Shown: piece by piece, positions 17,990-28,104 of the stretch
Layout: every line of letters begins with the position of its first letter
Numbering within the stretch: the first letter of the stretch is position 1
NCBI RefSeq assembly: GCF_014773365.1
Contig: NZ_JACWUN010000002.1
Span: 1-64,000 of the forward strand
Origin: Pelovirga terrestris
GTDB lineage: Bacteria; Desulfobacterota; Desulfuromonadia; Desulfuromonadales; Geopsychrobacteraceae
Length of the DNA: 64,000 bases
Direction of reading: 5' to 3'
Position numbers and translations under genes: made by a program
Notes under the pieces: model-generated
Told to the model about the DNA's origin: nothing
What the model saw: the letters and a program-made list of their open reading frames with translations, nothing else
Database searches by the model: none

Positions 17990-18808
17990 ATGCGTGATCT
18001 GTTTAATCGCTATCGTTTTTACCTGTTGGCGATGATCTTATTACTCGCAACGCTGATCCTCTACTCGTACAATATTCGTCAGAAATCGGTCACCACCTTT
18101 TTTGAACGTGCGGTGCTATCCGTTACTGCCCCTTTTCAATTGGGCATTGACGGTGCAGTGAGTGGTGTTGTCGGTGTCTGGCGCAACTACCTGTGGCTGA
18201 TTGACACGCGTCAGCGCAATCTGGAATTGACGGCGGAAAACCAACAGTTGCGCGCCCGCCTCAATCAGATTGATGAAGTCACTTTGCAGAATCAGCGTCT
18301 GCGCAAACTGCTGGCCTTTGTTGACGACCTCGATCGCGCAGCCCTTCCGGCCCAGGTGATTGGTGAGGATGTTACCCCGTGGGCCCGTACTATCGTTATT
18401 GACAAAGGGACCCGGTCAGGATTGCGTCATGGGCTTGCCGTGGTGGCTGCTGAGGGAGTTGTCGGCAGGGTGATAAAAACGTCTCCCCACAGCTCGCGGG
18501 TTCTGCTGATTACCGATCCCTCTTCTGCCGTTGCTGCGTTGATCCAGAGTACCCGCTCTCGCGGGATTTTGCGCGGTCACGGTGAACGCTTAAGTGTCGA
18601 ATATATGGAGAATAACGCCACAGTTCAGCCTGGTGATCTGCTGGTAACCTCCGGCATGGGCGGTGTTTTCCCGAAGGGACTGCCACTGGCACGCGTGGTC
18701 TCTATGTCTCAGGATGACTTTGACCTGTTTCAGCGCATTGAGGCCCTTCCCGCCGCTGATTTCAGCCGTTTGGAAGAGGTACTTGTCATTTTAGGTGAAG
18801 ATCGATGA
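17990..18808 (+). CDS. mreC: rod-shape determining protein MreC
   Basis: A 272-aa inner-membrane protein with one N-terminal helix (residues 8-26), a coiled coil (about 66-105, rich in Gln/Leu/Arg) and the periplasmic beta domain ending near GEDR. It links MreB to the wall synthases RodA and PBP2. The stop overlaps mreD (ATGA), so the downstream genes are coupled. Length fits the family (about 270-360). Confidence 0.95.
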   Translation: MRDLFNRYRFYLLAMILLLATLILYSYNIRQKSVTTFFERAVLSVTAPFQLGIDGAVSGVVGVWRNYLWLIDTRQRNLELTAENQQLRARLNQIDEVTLQNQRLRKLLAFVDDLDRAALPAQVIGEDVTPWARTIVIDKGTRSGLRHGLAVVAAEGVVGRVIKTSPHSSRVLLITDPSSAVAALIQSTRSRGILRGHGERLSVEYMENNATVQPGDLLVTSGMGGVFPKGLPLARVVSMSQDDFDLFQRIEALPAADFSRLEEVLVILGEDR

Positions 18809-19332
18809 AGCGCTGCATGCTCTATCTGATGACTGCCTTCATGTTTTTGTTGCTGCAGAGTACGTTTTTCCCCCTGTTTCTTGAGGCGCGCTGGCGTCCC
18901 AACCTGATTCTGATTCTGGTTCTGCTGCTTGCCGTTCGTGAAAAGCCGGTGCCGGCCATGCTGACCGTGATGCTGCTGGGAGCCTTGCTCGACAGTTTGA
19001 GCGGGACAACCATCGGATTACACATTGCTGCCTGTCTGGTGGTGTTTATTATGATTCGCCTGATGGCTGAAAAGCTTAATGTTGAAAGCCCGGCGTTACT
19101 GGTGCTGATCCTGATCGGCGTCATCTTTGTTCACGGCCTGCTGGTTGCTTTTATCATGACAACCTACAGTGATCTCGCCACCATTTTTTATCTGCTGATT
19201 GCCACCTTGCCACAGCAGGCACTGAGTACTCTTTTTGTGTTTTTCATGATGATCATGGTTTTTCCGCACCGGCTTCTGGACGATTCAGGTCGCTCAGATC
19301 ATAGCGGCATGTTCCGCGGAGATTTGTCGTGA
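18805..19332 (+). CDS. mreD: rod-shape determining protein MreD
   Basis: A 175-aa protein with about five membrane segments, typical of MreD, and the motif RPNLILILVLLLAVRE near residue 30. It completes the elongasome membrane complex with MreC. It overlaps mreC (ATGA) and mrdA (4 nt). Confidence 0.92.
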   Translation: MKRCMLYLMTAFMFLLLQSTFFPLFLEARWRPNLILILVLLLAVREKPVPAMLTVMLLGALLDSLSGTTIGLHIAACLVVFIMIRLMAEKLNVESPALLVLILIGVIFVHGLLVAFIMTTYSDLATIFYLLIATLPQQALSTLFVFFMMIMVFPHRLLDDSGRSDHSGMFRGDLS

Positions 19333-21167
19333 ATCTCAAAATTAAATGGATTGATCTGCCCATTGTCAAGCAGCGGTTTTATCTCTACACCCTCGCCGCA
19401 GTACTGGTTTTTTTGTTGTTGCTGCTGCGTCTCTGGTATCTGCAGGTGATCAGCTACGAAGATTTGTTTGAGCGTTCTGTCCGCAACCGCACCCGGATGC
19501 TGATCACCGAAGCACCGCGAGGGCCGATCTATGATCGACATGGCGTGTTGCTGGTTGATAATCGTCCTGCTTTTCAGATTTCCGTGATGCGGCAGGATAT
19601 TGTCCAGCGTGATGAGTTGTTTGAACGTTTGTCCGGTTTGCTCCATGTCAATGTCGAACTGCTCGAAATGCGCTGGCAGGAAGGGCGGCGCTTGCCGGTA
19701 TATCGTCCGGTTCCCTTGCTGCTGGATGTCGATCGTGAACTGGTCGAACGGGTGCAGGAAAACAGCATCGATCTGCCGGGAGTGTTGATTGAGGTGCGCC
19801 CGATTCGCGACTATCCCGAACCTGATGCGGTCGCCCATGTGATTGGTTACCTGGGGGAAATCACCGAGAAAGAACTTAGGGCCACGCGTGCCGGGGAGTC
19901 CCGCGGTGGGGATCTGGTCGGTAAGGTGGCTCTGGAGCGTGCCTATGATGACAGCCTGCGGGGCAACAAGGGGCAGCAACTGATTGAGGTTGATGTGCAG
20001 GGGCGATTGTTGCGGATGTTGCGGGCCGAGGCTCCCGCGCCAGGTAAAAAAATCCATCTGACGGTAGACCTGGAATTACAGAAAGCTGCGGTGACCGCTT
20101 TTGGTGAGCGCGCCGGCGCAGCGGTTGTGCTGAATATTCATACTGGTGAAGTTCTGGCCATGGTCAGTTTGCCAACCTACAATCCAGCCATGTTTGCCCG
20201 GGGAATCAATCCTGGCGAGTGGCGCGACCTGCTGGGCAATCGTCGTAATCCTTTACAGAACAAGGCGATTACCGGTCTTTACCCACCTGCGTCGACCTTT
20301 AAGATGATTGTTGCTCTGGCCGCCTTGCGTGAAGGCATCGCTACGCCGGATCGGGTCATTCAGTGCGATGGTGATCTGGTCGTCGGGGATTCGCGCTTTC
20401 GCTGCTGGAAGCGCACCGGCCATGGCCCTACCGATCTGAAAAAGGCGTTAAGGGAAAGTTGTGATGTCTGGTTTTACCAGGTTGGACTCGAGCTTGGCAT
20501 TGACAAACTGGCCGCTGCCGCTAAAGAGTTTGGTCTTGGCTCGAGTCTGGGATTTTCGTTGCCGGGAGAGCGGGCCGGTACCATGCCGACACGGGAATGG
20601 AAGCGCCTGCAGATGAACGAGCCCTGGTACGCTGGTGAAACGGTTATTGCTGCTATTGGTCAGGGGTATGTGTTGACTACTCCTCTGCAGCTCGCGGTAA
20701 TGACGGCGGCTCTGGCAAATGGTGGCAAGGTCCTCAAGCCGCAAATTATCAGCCGCATTGAGGACTGGAACAACCAGAATACCCACCTTTTTGAGCCGGA
20801 ACTGATTCATCAGCTTGACTACTCTGCCGCTCATGTGCAAGCGATAAATGAGGGAATGGTTGCTGTTGTTAATGAACCGCGGGGCACTGGCCGACATGCC
20901 GAGCTTGAGGACGTCATGGTCGCCGGTAAGACCGGTACGTCACAGGTGGTGCGGCGTTTAAGCGACGAAGAAGAAGATCTGCTCACCGGTGATGAACATA
21001 TCCCCTATCACCGGCGCTCTCACGGTTTGTTTGTCGCCTATGCTCCTGCTGAAAACCCCGAGATTGCCGTAGCGGTCGTGGTTGAACATGGTCAGTCGGG
21101 AGGTGGTGTTGCCGCACCCATCGCGCGTGAGATCATCAGCCGTTATTTTCAAAACCGGGGTGAATAA
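19329..21167 (+). CDS. mrdA: penicillin-binding protein 2
   Basis: A 612-aa class B transpeptidase of the elongasome. One membrane helix lies at about residues 17-39, followed by the dimerisation domain (APRGPIYDRHG) and the transpeptidase domain. The catalytic serine is S322 in STFK; the second motif is SCD in LRESCDVWFYQVG; the third is K534-T-G in AGKTGTSQ. It crosslinks peptidoglycan made by RodA, encoded next. Length matches the family (about 600-630). Confidence 0.96.
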   Translation: MNLKIKWIDLPIVKQRFYLYTLAAVLVFLLLLLRLWYLQVISYEDLFERSVRNRTRMLITEAPRGPIYDRHGVLLVDNRPAFQISVMRQDIVQRDELFERLSGLLHVNVELLEMRWQEGRRLPVYRPVPLLLDVDRELVERVQENSIDLPGVLIEVRPIRDYPEPDAVAHVIGYLGEITEKELRATRAGESRGGDLVGKVALERAYDDSLRGNKGQQLIEVDVQGRLLRMLRAEAPAPGKKIHLTVDLELQKAAVTAFGERAGAAVVLNIHTGEVLAMVSLPTYNPAMFARGINPGEWRDLLGNRRNPLQNKAITGLYPPASTFKMIVALAALREGIATPDRVIQCDGDLVVGDSRFRCWKRTGHGPTDLKKALRESCDVWFYQVGLELGIDKLAAAAKEFGLGSSLGFSLPGERAGTMPTREWKRLQMNEPWYAGETVIAAIGQGYVLTTPLQLAVMTAALANGGKVLKPQIISRIEDWNNQNTHLFEPELIHQLDYSAAHVQAINEGMVAVVNEPRGTGRHAELEDVMVAGKTGTSQVVRRLSDEEEDLLTGDEHIPYHRRSHGLFVAYAPAENPEIAVAVVVEHGQSGGGVAAPIAREIISRYFQNRGE

Positions 21168-21178
21168 GGATTTTCACA

Positions 21179-22276
21179 ATGTTTGATCGCCGTCTTGTTT
21201 ATCATTTTGACTGGGTTTTGTTGTTGACGGTTCTGCTGCTTGCGGGGGTTGGGATTGTCAATCTCTACAGCGCTACAACCAACTGGCCGCAAGGGGCGAC
21301 CCCGATTTATCTGAAACAGGCCATATGGTTGGGGAGTGGGTTGCTTATTGCTGCACTGGTCTGCCTGTTCGACTATCGTCATCTGCAGTATCTGGCTGTT
21401 CATGCCTATCTTGTCGGGATCGGCTTGCTGGTTGTTGTCGCCTTTCACGGTCGTGCGACCATGGGGGCTACTCGTTGGATAAATCTTGGATTTATTAATA
21501 TTCAGCCGAGTGAAGCGATCAAGGTGGCCATCATTCTGCTGTTTGCCCGCTTGCTGTCAAAGATATCGGTGCCCCAGGGTTTTGCCATCAAAGATTTGTG
21601 GCGTCCGGCTTTCTGGCTGCTGGTGCCAACTCTACTGATTCTTAAGCAGCCCGACCTTGGCACCACCGTGATGGTTGTACTGATCGCTTTAACCATGCTC
21701 GTATTTGCCGGGCTACAGCGCGCCACAATTATCTGGCTGGCAATTCTGGCCCTGGTGACCGGGGCTCTGGGGTGGTTTGGACTCCATGAATATCAGCGTG
21801 TCCGGATTCGGACGTTTCTTAACCCCGAGGCCGATCCCTTAGGCAGTGGCTATCACATTATTCAGTCAAAGATCGCCGTTGGCAGCGGCGGCTTTTTTGG
21901 TAAAGGTTTTCTCGAGGGCTCCCAGTCTCAGTTGTCTTTTCTGCCTGAGCGCCATACCGATTTTGCATTCTCGGTTTTTGCCGAAGAGTGGGGTTTTATC
22001 GGATGCCTGTTGTTGTTACTCTTATATCTTTTTCTCATCGCCTGGGGGCTTTATATTGCCAGACGCGCCAGCGATCCCTTCGGGTTGTTTCTGGCCATCG
22101 GTGTTACCGCCATGTTCTTCTGGCACATTGTGGTGAACCTTGCCATGGTGATCGGCCTGCTGCCGGTGGTTGGGGTTCCTCTGCCGTTGTTTTCCTATGG
22201 TGGCACCAGCATGGTGACCATGATGATTGGGGTGGGGTTGTTGATGAATGTGAGTATGCGGCGTTTCATGTTTTGA
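21179..22276 (+). CDS. rodA: RodA peptidoglycan polymerase
   Basis: A 365-aa SEDS-family glycosyltransferase with about ten membrane segments that polymerises lipid II together with PBP2. Visible family blocks include GATRWINLGFINIQPSE, GSGYHIIQSKIAVGSGG, FLPERHTDFAFSVFAEEWGF and LFSYGGTSM. It begins 11 nt after mrdA and ends the mre cluster. Confidence 0.96.
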   Translation: MFDRRLVYHFDWVLLLTVLLLAGVGIVNLYSATTNWPQGATPIYLKQAIWLGSGLLIAALVCLFDYRHLQYLAVHAYLVGIGLLVVVAFHGRATMGATRWINLGFINIQPSEAIKVAIILLFARLLSKISVPQGFAIKDLWRPAFWLLVPTLLILKQPDLGTTVMVVLIALTMLVFAGLQRATIIWLAILALVTGALGWFGLHEYQRVRIRTFLNPEADPLGSGYHIIQSKIAVGSGGFFGKGFLEGSQSQLSFLPERHTDFAFSVFAEEWGFIGCLLLLLLYLFLIAWGLYIARRASDPFGLFLAIGVTAMFFWHIVVNLAMVIGLLPVVGVPLPLFSYGGTSMVTMMIGVGLLMNVSMRRFMF

Positions 22277-22283
22277 TGGCGCC

Positions 22284-22425
22284 GCAAAAACTCACCAACT
22301 GCTGCGTTGCCGCCATCGTTTCACTGCTTCGACGTACATAAGTACGCCTCATTGCTCAACAATGGCGCTCCTTGCATTTGGCGCTTTTTGCATTGCCATC
22401 CAAGTAAGATGCTGTTTGCGAAAGC
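22284..22425. repeat. dyad-symmetric intergenic repeat between rodA and rarA
   Basis: Between two convergent genes lies a stretch with arms GCCGCCATCGTT and AACAATGGCGC around a central CGTAC-ATAA-GTACG palindrome. It looks like the REP-type intergenic elements found in many Proteobacteria. Only this copy was seen in the window, so its repeat status is inferred. Confidence 0.4.
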
Positions 22426-22426
22426 A

Positions 22427-23737
22427 TCAGGTTTTAGTCTTCCGCAGCTGTCTCAGATGTTCCAGACGCTCGCCGATGAGCTTCTCATAGCCACGATCGG
22501 TTGGTTGATAATATTGCCGGCCTGCCAGTTGGTCGGGGAGATGCTGCTGATCACTTACGGCACCGTTATAGTCATGGGCGTACTGGTAGTCTTTGCCGTA
22601 GTCGAGGGATTTCAGCAATGAGGTCGGTGCATTGCGCAGGTGTTTGGGTACCGGCAGGGCGCCAGACTTGCGTACTTCTGCCAGGGCTTGGCCGATGGCG
22701 ACATAGCTGGCGTTGCTTTTGGGAGCACCTGCCAGGTAGGTGACCGCCTGGGCCAGGCAGATGCGTGCTTCGGGCATGCCGACAAAGTGAACAGCCTGCT
22801 GGGTCGCTATGGCTATCTGCAGGGCTCGCGGATCGGCGTTGCCGACATCTTCCGAAGCAAAGACGACCATCCGCCGGACAATAAACAGGGGGTCTTCGCC
22901 GGCGTCAAGCATCCGCGCCAGCCAGTAGATGGCGCCATCCGGGTCAGAGCCGCGCAGGCTTTTGATAAAGGCGGAGATCACATTGTAGTGTTCTTCCCCC
23001 CCCTTGTCATAAGCCAGAGCGCGGGTTTGCAGCGCTTCGGCAATACGGGTCAGGTCAATTTCCCCGGTTCCACCGGACAGGGCTGCGTTTTCGATTGCAC
23101 CAAGAGCAATACGCGCGTCACCACCGGCTTTTTCAGCTAAAAAATCCAGCGCTTCAGTCGTCATCTCGAGCTGGTAGTCGGCCAGTCCCTCCGTGCTGGT
23201 CAGGGCTCTGTTGACCAGGGCTTTAATGGCGATGGGAGGTAGCGCCTCGAGGACAAAGACGCGTGATCGGGAGAGCAGGGCCGAGTTGATTTCAAAACTG
23301 GGATTTTCCGTTGTCGCCCCAATGAGGATAATGTCCCCGGTTTCTACCGCGGGCAAAAAAGCATCCTGCTGGGCTTTGTTGAAACGGTGGATCTCATCGA
23401 CAAAAAGCAGGGTTTTGCGCCGGTGATAAGCGCGTTGCCGGCGCGCCTCGGCAAGGATCTCTCTGACGTCCTTCAAGCTGCCCATCACCGCAGAGAAAAA
23501 GACAAAACGGCTGGCAGTGCGCCTGGCAATCAGGTGGCCGAGGGTGGTTTTACCGGTGCCCGGTGGTCCCCAGAAAATGGCTGAGGTCAGTTGATCAGCT
23601 TCGATCAGCCGGCGCAGCAGTTTGCCTGGTCCGAGCAATTGCTCCTGACCGACAAAGCCTTCGAGATCCCGGGGTCGCATCCGCTCCGCCAGAGGGGCAA
23701 AGCGATCCTCTGCGACACTGTGCTCAAACAGATCCAT
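22427..23737 (-). CDS. rarA: replication-associated recombination protein RarA
   Basis: A 436-aa AAA+ ATPase of the RarA/MgsA/Mgs1 clamp-loader-like family that acts at stalled forks. It has GQEQLLG near the start, Walker [13 protein letters not shown], Walker [13 protein letters not shown] and sensor [12 protein letters not shown], then the C-terminal oligomerisation region. The frame stays open to 23776, but the ATG at 23737 ([20 protein letters not shown]) has AAGGA just upstream and matches the usual family start. Converges with rodA; divergent from nadK. Confidence 0.93.
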   Translation of the reverse strand: MDLFEHSVAEDRFAPLAERMRPRDLEGFVGQEQLLGPGKLLRRLIEADQLTSAIFWGPPGTGKTTLGHLIARRTASRFVFFSAVMGSLKDVREILAEARRQRAYHRRKTLLFVDEIHRFNKAQQDAFLPAVETGDIILIGATTENPSFEINSALLSRSRVFVLEALPPIAIKALVNRALTSTEGLADYQLEMTTEALDFLAEKAGGDARIALGAIENAALSGGTGEIDLTRIAEALQTRALAYDKGGEEHYNVISAFIKSLRGSDPDGAIYWLARMLDAGEDPLFIVRRMVVFASEDVGNADPRALQIAIATQQAVHFVGMPEARICLAQAVTYLAGAPKSNASYVAIGQALAEVRKSGALPVPKHLRNAPTSLLKSLDYGKDYQYAHDYNGAVSDQQHLPDQLAGRQYYQPTDRGYEKLIGERLEHLRQLRKTKT

Positions 23738-23816
23738 AATGTCCTTCGTGACTGTCAGTAGGTTTGCGCTGCTCACTCTAGCATGCTGGACACTTGTTCA
23801 CAACAGGCGCAACGGC

Positions 23817-23845
23817 TTGGCTGGTTCATGGAAAGGGGATAGACT
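23817..23845 (+). promoter_or_regulatory. candidate promoter for nadK
   Basis: -35 TTGGCT (23817-23822) and -10 TAGACT (23840-23845) spaced 17 bp, about 100 bases before the preferred nadK start. Confidence 0.4.
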
Positions 23846-23946
23846 AATGCCGGATTTCATGGTAGTTGTGCAGGCTTGTTTGTCCTTTAATAATGACAGG
23901 AAACTCAGAAGGTTATAGTGAATTTAAAGGCTTGGGAGTCCACGTT

Positions 23947-24807
23947 GTGAAGCTGAAAAAAGTTGGTATTTATGCCAAAAAAAGCCACCCTGAGGTTGAG
24001 CAGATTGCCATGTTTGCTGCCCAGCGTTTTGCTGCCGCCGGCATCGAGGTTTTGCTTGAAGATGGCTTGGCCGAGCAAATTGGGCAGTTAGCCGGTTACG
24101 CCGGCGACGAGATTCCCGCGCTGGTTGACTTGATTCTGGTGCTTGGTGGAGACGGGACCCTGATATCGGTCGCCAGGCAGGTTGGGAGCAAACAGGTTCC
24201 GATTGTCGGTGTGAACCTGGGGCAGCTGGGTTTTCTGACCGAAATCACCCGGGAAGAGATGCCTGACATGCTTGATAAGTTGATTGCCGGTGATTACAAA
24301 ATATCTGAGCGGATGATGATCGATGCCCTGATTCATCGCGATGGCAAGGTCGTCGGTGAATATACCGTGCTGAACGATGCGGTCATCAATAAAGGGGCTC
24401 TGGCGCGCATCATTGATTTGGAAACCTATGTTGATGGCCGGCATTTGAGCACCTACAAAGCGGACGGGCTGATTGTCTCGACGCCGACCGGTTCAACCGG
24501 CTACAGCCTGGCAGCCGGCGGACCGATCATTTATCCCGAGATCAACAGCCTGTTGATCACCCCTATCTGTCCGCACATGTTGACCAACCGCCCGATCATC
24601 ATCTGGAGTCGTTCGATTATTGAAATTGAGGTCAAGTTTCAGGATGATGTGGTCTTTTTTACTGCCGATGGCCAGGTCGGGCATAAGTTGCTGTCCGGCG
24701 ATCGGGTTGAGGTGCGCCGTTCTGAAACCCGTGCACGCCTGGTGATCAGCCCCTATCGTGAGTACTTTCAGATCCTGCGTACCAAACTGAGCTGGGGCGA
24801 GCGTTAG
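23947..24807 (+). CDS. nadK: NAD kinase
   Basis: A 286-aa enzyme that phosphorylates NAD to NADP. The GGDGTLI motif, the NDAVINKG block and the TPTGSTGYSLAAGGPI substrate loop are present. The frame extends 27 codons upstream, but GTG 23947 (VKLKKVGIYAKKSHPE) has GGGAG 8 nt before it and gives the usual length (E. coli 292). It precedes recN by 32 nt, the same order as in many bacteria. Confidence 0.94.
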   Translation: MKLKKVGIYAKKSHPEVEQIAMFAAQRFAAAGIEVLLEDGLAEQIGQLAGYAGDEIPALVDLILVLGGDGTLISVARQVGSKQVPIVGVNLGQLGFLTEITREEMPDMLDKLIAGDYKISERMMIDALIHRDGKVVGEYTVLNDAVINKGALARIIDLETYVDGRHLSTYKADGLIVSTPTGSTGYSLAAGGPIIYPEINSLLITPICPHMLTNRPIIIWSRSIIEIEVKFQDDVVFFTADGQVGHKLLSGDRVEVRRSETRARLVISPYREYFQILRTKLSWGER

Positions 24808-24839
24808 CACAACCTTCACTGCGGAGACAGTTTACACAG

Positions 24840-26516
24840 ATGATGACAGACCTGATCATCAAAAATTTCGCAATTATTGATCACCTGCATGTCACCTTTG
24901 AGTCGGGCTTTACCGTGCTGACGGGTGAAACCGGAGCCGGCAAGTCGATCATTATTGATGCGGTGAATCTGTTGCTGGGTGGTCGTGCGCGCGGTGACGT
25001 GATCCGCACCGATGCCGAAAGTGCTTCGGTGGAAGCGGTGTTCGCTCTAGCGCCGCAGGCGCCGCTGCGGCAACGCTTGAGTGCCGCTGAATTGCCGGTG
25101 GATGATGAACTGGTGGTGCGCCGTACCCTCTCTCGATCAGGAAAGAATCGCGCTTTTGTCAATGGGTCGTTGGTACCGGTAGGGCAGCTGCGTGAGCTGA
25201 TCGGTGATCTGGTGAACATCTACGGTCAGCATGAACATCAAACCCTGCAGCGCCCGGAGTTGCACCTGGCCCTGCTCGATGAGTTCGCCGGACTGGCACC
25301 GGAGCTGGCGACCTATCAATGGGTCTATAAAGACTATAGCCAGCTCCAGGACGACCTGGCCCGTTTTGAGATCGCCCTGCGCGAGCGGCGGCAGCGTATC
25401 GACTATCTGTCTTTTGTTCAACATGAACTCGCTGAAGCCCGGCTGCAAGCGGCAGAGGATGTCGAGCTGGAACAGGAGCGGCGGTTGCTGCAGCACGCCG
25501 AGAAACTGACCCTGGCCAGTAGCGGAGGCTATGCTTCCCTTTATGGTAACGAACAGTCCGTCTGTGAACAGGTGGGCGCAGTGGCTGATCAGCTGGATGA
25601 TCTGCGTACCATTGACCCGGGGCTGGGCGGATTGTCGGAGCGCTTGCGCGAAAGTCTCTATAACCTTGAGGATGTTGCCCTGCAGTTGCGCGACTATGGC
25701 GAAAAGCTCGAATTTGAACCGCATCGCCAGGAACAGGTCGAAGAACGCCTGGCGCTACTTGAGCGGCTTAAACGTAAATACGCTCCCTCATTGGTGGAAT
25801 TGATAGACTTTGAGCAACGCATCGGGCAGGAATTAGAGGACTTGAACTCCGGGGAATCTCGACGCGAGGATCTGCAGCGCCGTTGTGATGAAAAAAAACA
25901 GGCCCTTACTGCCGCGGCCAAAGTCCTGAGTCATCAACGTCAGCAGGCGGCACAGAAATTGGCCGCAGCGGTCGAAGCCCAGTTAGCAGAACTGGCGATG
26001 CCCCGTGCGCGTTTTGAAATGCGCTTGAACACGCTGGCGCAGCCGGGGCCTGATGGCGTTGAGCGCGGGGAGTTCTATCTTGCAGCTAACCCGGGTGAAC
26101 AGGCGCAGCCCCTGTCAAAAATTGCCTCCGGCGGCGAGCTGTCACGGATTATGCTGGCGTTACGGCGCTGTGCGCCGGTAGGGGATGACTTGATCACCTT
26201 GATTTTTGACGAGGTCGATGCCGGTATCGGAGGGGAAGCTGCCACTGCCGTTGGGGAAAAAATCCGGCGCACCGGTCGTGATCTGCAGGTGTTGTGTGTG
26301 ACCCATTTGCCCCAGGTCGCCGCCTTTGCCGATCACCATTGCCGGGTCAGTAAAACCACTTCGTCCGAGCGCACAACCACCCTGGTTGAAGCTCTTGGGG
26401 ATGCGCAGCGAGAACATGAAATTGCCCGTATGCTTGGTGGCTCCCACATTGGTGAGCAGGCGCAAATTCATGCCCGTGAGTTAATCAGCCTGTCGCAGCG
26501 GCCAATTGCCGGCTGA
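24840..26516 (+). CDS. recN: DNA repair protein RecN
   Basis: A 558-aa SMC-like ATPase for double-strand break repair. Walker A is GETGAGKS (about residues 28-35). A long coiled coil spans about 150-380. The signature KIASGGELSRIMLALR and Walker B LIFDEVDAGIGGEAA close the ATPase, then CVTHLPQVAAFADHH. Start may be ATG 24840 or 24843. E. coli RecN is 553 aa. Confidence 0.96.
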   Translation: MMTDLIIKNFAIIDHLHVTFESGFTVLTGETGAGKSIIIDAVNLLLGGRARGDVIRTDAESASVEAVFALAPQAPLRQRLSAAELPVDDELVVRRTLSRSGKNRAFVNGSLVPVGQLRELIGDLVNIYGQHEHQTLQRPELHLALLDEFAGLAPELATYQWVYKDYSQLQDDLARFEIALRERRQRIDYLSFVQHELAEARLQAAEDVELEQERRLLQHAEKLTLASSGGYASLYGNEQSVCEQVGAVADQLDDLRTIDPGLGGLSERLRESLYNLEDVALQLRDYGEKLEFEPHRQEQVEERLALLERLKRKYAPSLVELIDFEQRIGQELEDLNSGESRREDLQRRCDEKKQALTAAAKVLSHQRQQAAQKLAAAVEAQLAELAMPRARFEMRLNTLAQPGPDGVERGEFYLAANPGEQAQPLSKIASGGELSRIMLALRRCAPVGDDLITLIFDEVDAGIGGEAATAVGEKIRRTGRDLQVLCVTHLPQVAAFADHHCRVSKTTSSERTTTLVEALGDAQREHEIARMLGGSHIGEQAQIHARELISLSQRPIAG

Positions 26517-26606
26517 TTTTTCGACATGATCGATTGTCGTCCCCGGCGCAACATTGCTGACCCGGCACCTAAAAGATATCAGGAAAACAGTTCTTAGGAG
26601 TTGAAA

Positions 26607-27065
26607 ATGATCCGTCCTGCCCGTATCCCCGATGCGCGAATAATCCATCAATTATTGCTGACCTACGCCAAAGATGGGCAACTGCTCGGACGCTCGTTGG
26701 CGGCCATTTACGACAGTATACGTGATTTCTACGTTTACGAAGAGGATGGGAAGATTCTCGGTATCGGTGCCCTGGCTATCTGCTGGGCAGATCTGGCCGA
26801 GGTTCGTTCGCTGGCGGTGGTTCCGGGGCAGCATGGCAAGGGGATTGGTCGACAAATTGTTGAGAGATGCCTGCAGGAAGCCAGGGAGCTCGGTTTACAG
26901 AGGGTTTTTGCCCTGACTTACCAGCCTGAATTTTTTCAGAAACTAGGGTTTACCGAGATCGATAAAGCCCAATTGCCACAAAAAGTTTGGGGAGATTGCA
27001 TCAACTGTGTTAAGTTTCCCGATTGCGATGAATTTGCCTTGGCAATAAATATCTTGAATGCCTGA
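26607..27065 (+). CDS. GNAT acetyltransferase, N-acetylglutamate synthase-like
   Basis: A 152-aa GNAT protein. The acetyl-CoA loop is VVPGQHGKGIGRQIV. The tail KVWGDCINCVKFPDCDEFAL contains the Cys cluster seen in the short, kinase-less N-acetylglutamate synthases that start arginine synthesis in many bacteria. The start is ATG 26607, six nt after TAGGAG; a TTG at 26601 abuts that site and is unlikely. argJ lies further down the window and could recycle acetyl groups in the same pathway. Substrate is inferred, not proven. Confidence 0.7.
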   Translation: MIRPARIPDARIIHQLLLTYAKDGQLLGRSLAAIYDSIRDFYVYEEDGKILGIGALAICWADLAEVRSLAVVPGQHGKGIGRQIVERCLQEARELGLQRVFALTYQPEFFQKLGFTEIDKAQLPQKVWGDCINCVKFPDCDEFALAINILNA

Positions 27066-27142
27066 CGTCTTTGTGGTATTGGTGCGCTATAATTATTAGC
27101 GAGGCCCAATAAGCGGTATGGCCAAAGACAGTAAGGAAGCGA

Positions 27143-28012
27143 ATGTCCACATCCAGATATTTAAAGTTGATCCTTGTTTCTGCCTCGGGAAGCAGGATGA
27201 GATCGTTACGAATCAGAAAAACCTTTCTGGGCTTGACCCTTTGTTCTCTGCTCCTGGGGGGGATGCTATTTTCGTTTTTTGCCTGGGACTATGTGTCCCA
27301 CCGGATTGAGTTTCAGGAGTTGCAGCGGTTACGCATAGAAGCCAGTGATCAGCGCCAGAATATGCAGCGTCTGGTCCTCGATGTGGAACGGCTGCAGCAG
27401 GAACTTGCCTCTCTGGCAATGACTGAAGCACGTATTCGCCAACTGGCCAACCTCGAAGACGATGGTCGTTTGATCCCGGTAGCGATGGGTGGGCAGCCGG
27501 ATGAGGACAATTTTTCGCTGAACGAAATTCAACAACAGATCAATGCCCTTCAGATCGACATTGAGTTGCGTCGTCAGGCCCAACAGGATGTTCGCAACCT
27601 GCTCAACGATCAGATCTCCATCAGCCGCTCGACCCCCAAGGGGTGGCCGACCCGCGGTTGGCTTTCTTCCTATTTCGGCAAGCGTAAATCCCCTTTTACC
27701 GGACGCACAGTGATGCATGAAGGGCTGGACATTGCTGCCAATACCGGCACCCCGGTGGTTGCCCCGGCTGACGGAATTGTTGCGCGGGTGACATATTCAT
27801 CGACCTATGGCAACAAGGTGGTTATCGATCATGGTTATGGCTATCAGACCCTCTATGCCCACAACTCAAGGATCCTGGTCAAAGTAGGTCAGCGGGTCAC
27901 GCGTGGGGAGCGCATTGCCCAGGTTGGTAACACCGGTGTTTCTACCGGCCCTCACCTACATTATGAGGTCCATCTCAACGGGGTCCCCATTGACCCCCGG
28001 GCTTTTCTGTAG
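27143..28012 (+). CDS. M23 (LytM-type) peptidoglycan peptidase
   Basis: A 289-aa protein with one N-terminal membrane helix (about residues 25-50), a coiled coil (about 60-105) and a C-terminal M23 domain (about 185-289). The zinc ligands are visible as H-x-G-L-D (MHEGLDIAA) and HLHYEV. It is likely a periplasmic endopeptidase that opens crosslinks during growth, or activates other hydrolases. AAGGAAGCGA precedes the ATG. It sits directly upstream of secA, as in Geobacter. Confidence 0.88.
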   Translation: MSTSRYLKLILVSASGSRMRSLRIRKTFLGLTLCSLLLGGMLFSFFAWDYVSHRIEFQELQRLRIEASDQRQNMQRLVLDVERLQQELASLAMTEARIRQLANLEDDGRLIPVAMGGQPDEDNFSLNEIQQQINALQIDIELRRQAQQDVRNLLNDQISISRSTPKGWPTRGWLSSYFGKRKSPFTGRTVMHEGLDIAANTGTPVVAPADGIVARVTYSSTYGNKVVIDHGYGYQTLYAHNSRILVKVGQRVTRGERIAQVGNTGVSTGPHLHYEVHLNGVPIDPRAFL

Positions 28013-28074
28013 AACTCCCATTATTTTATCGTTTTTTTAGTAACCATCCCCCTCTTTATATGACTCATTAGTGC

Positions 28075-28104
28075 TTGTGAGCCTTTCTCGCCATGTGGTA
28101 CTAT
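28075..28104 (+). promoter_or_regulatory. candidate secA promoter
   Basis: -35 TTGTGA (28075-28080) and -10 TACTAT (28099-28104) spaced 18 bp. A 9-bp hairpin (28105-28126) begins immediately after the -10 and would form the 5' end of the secA mRNA. Confidence 0.45.

Noticed and set aside
27088-27093. TATAAT box before the M23 gene
   Set aside because: No convincing -35 box at 16-18 bp spacing, so not called a promoter.
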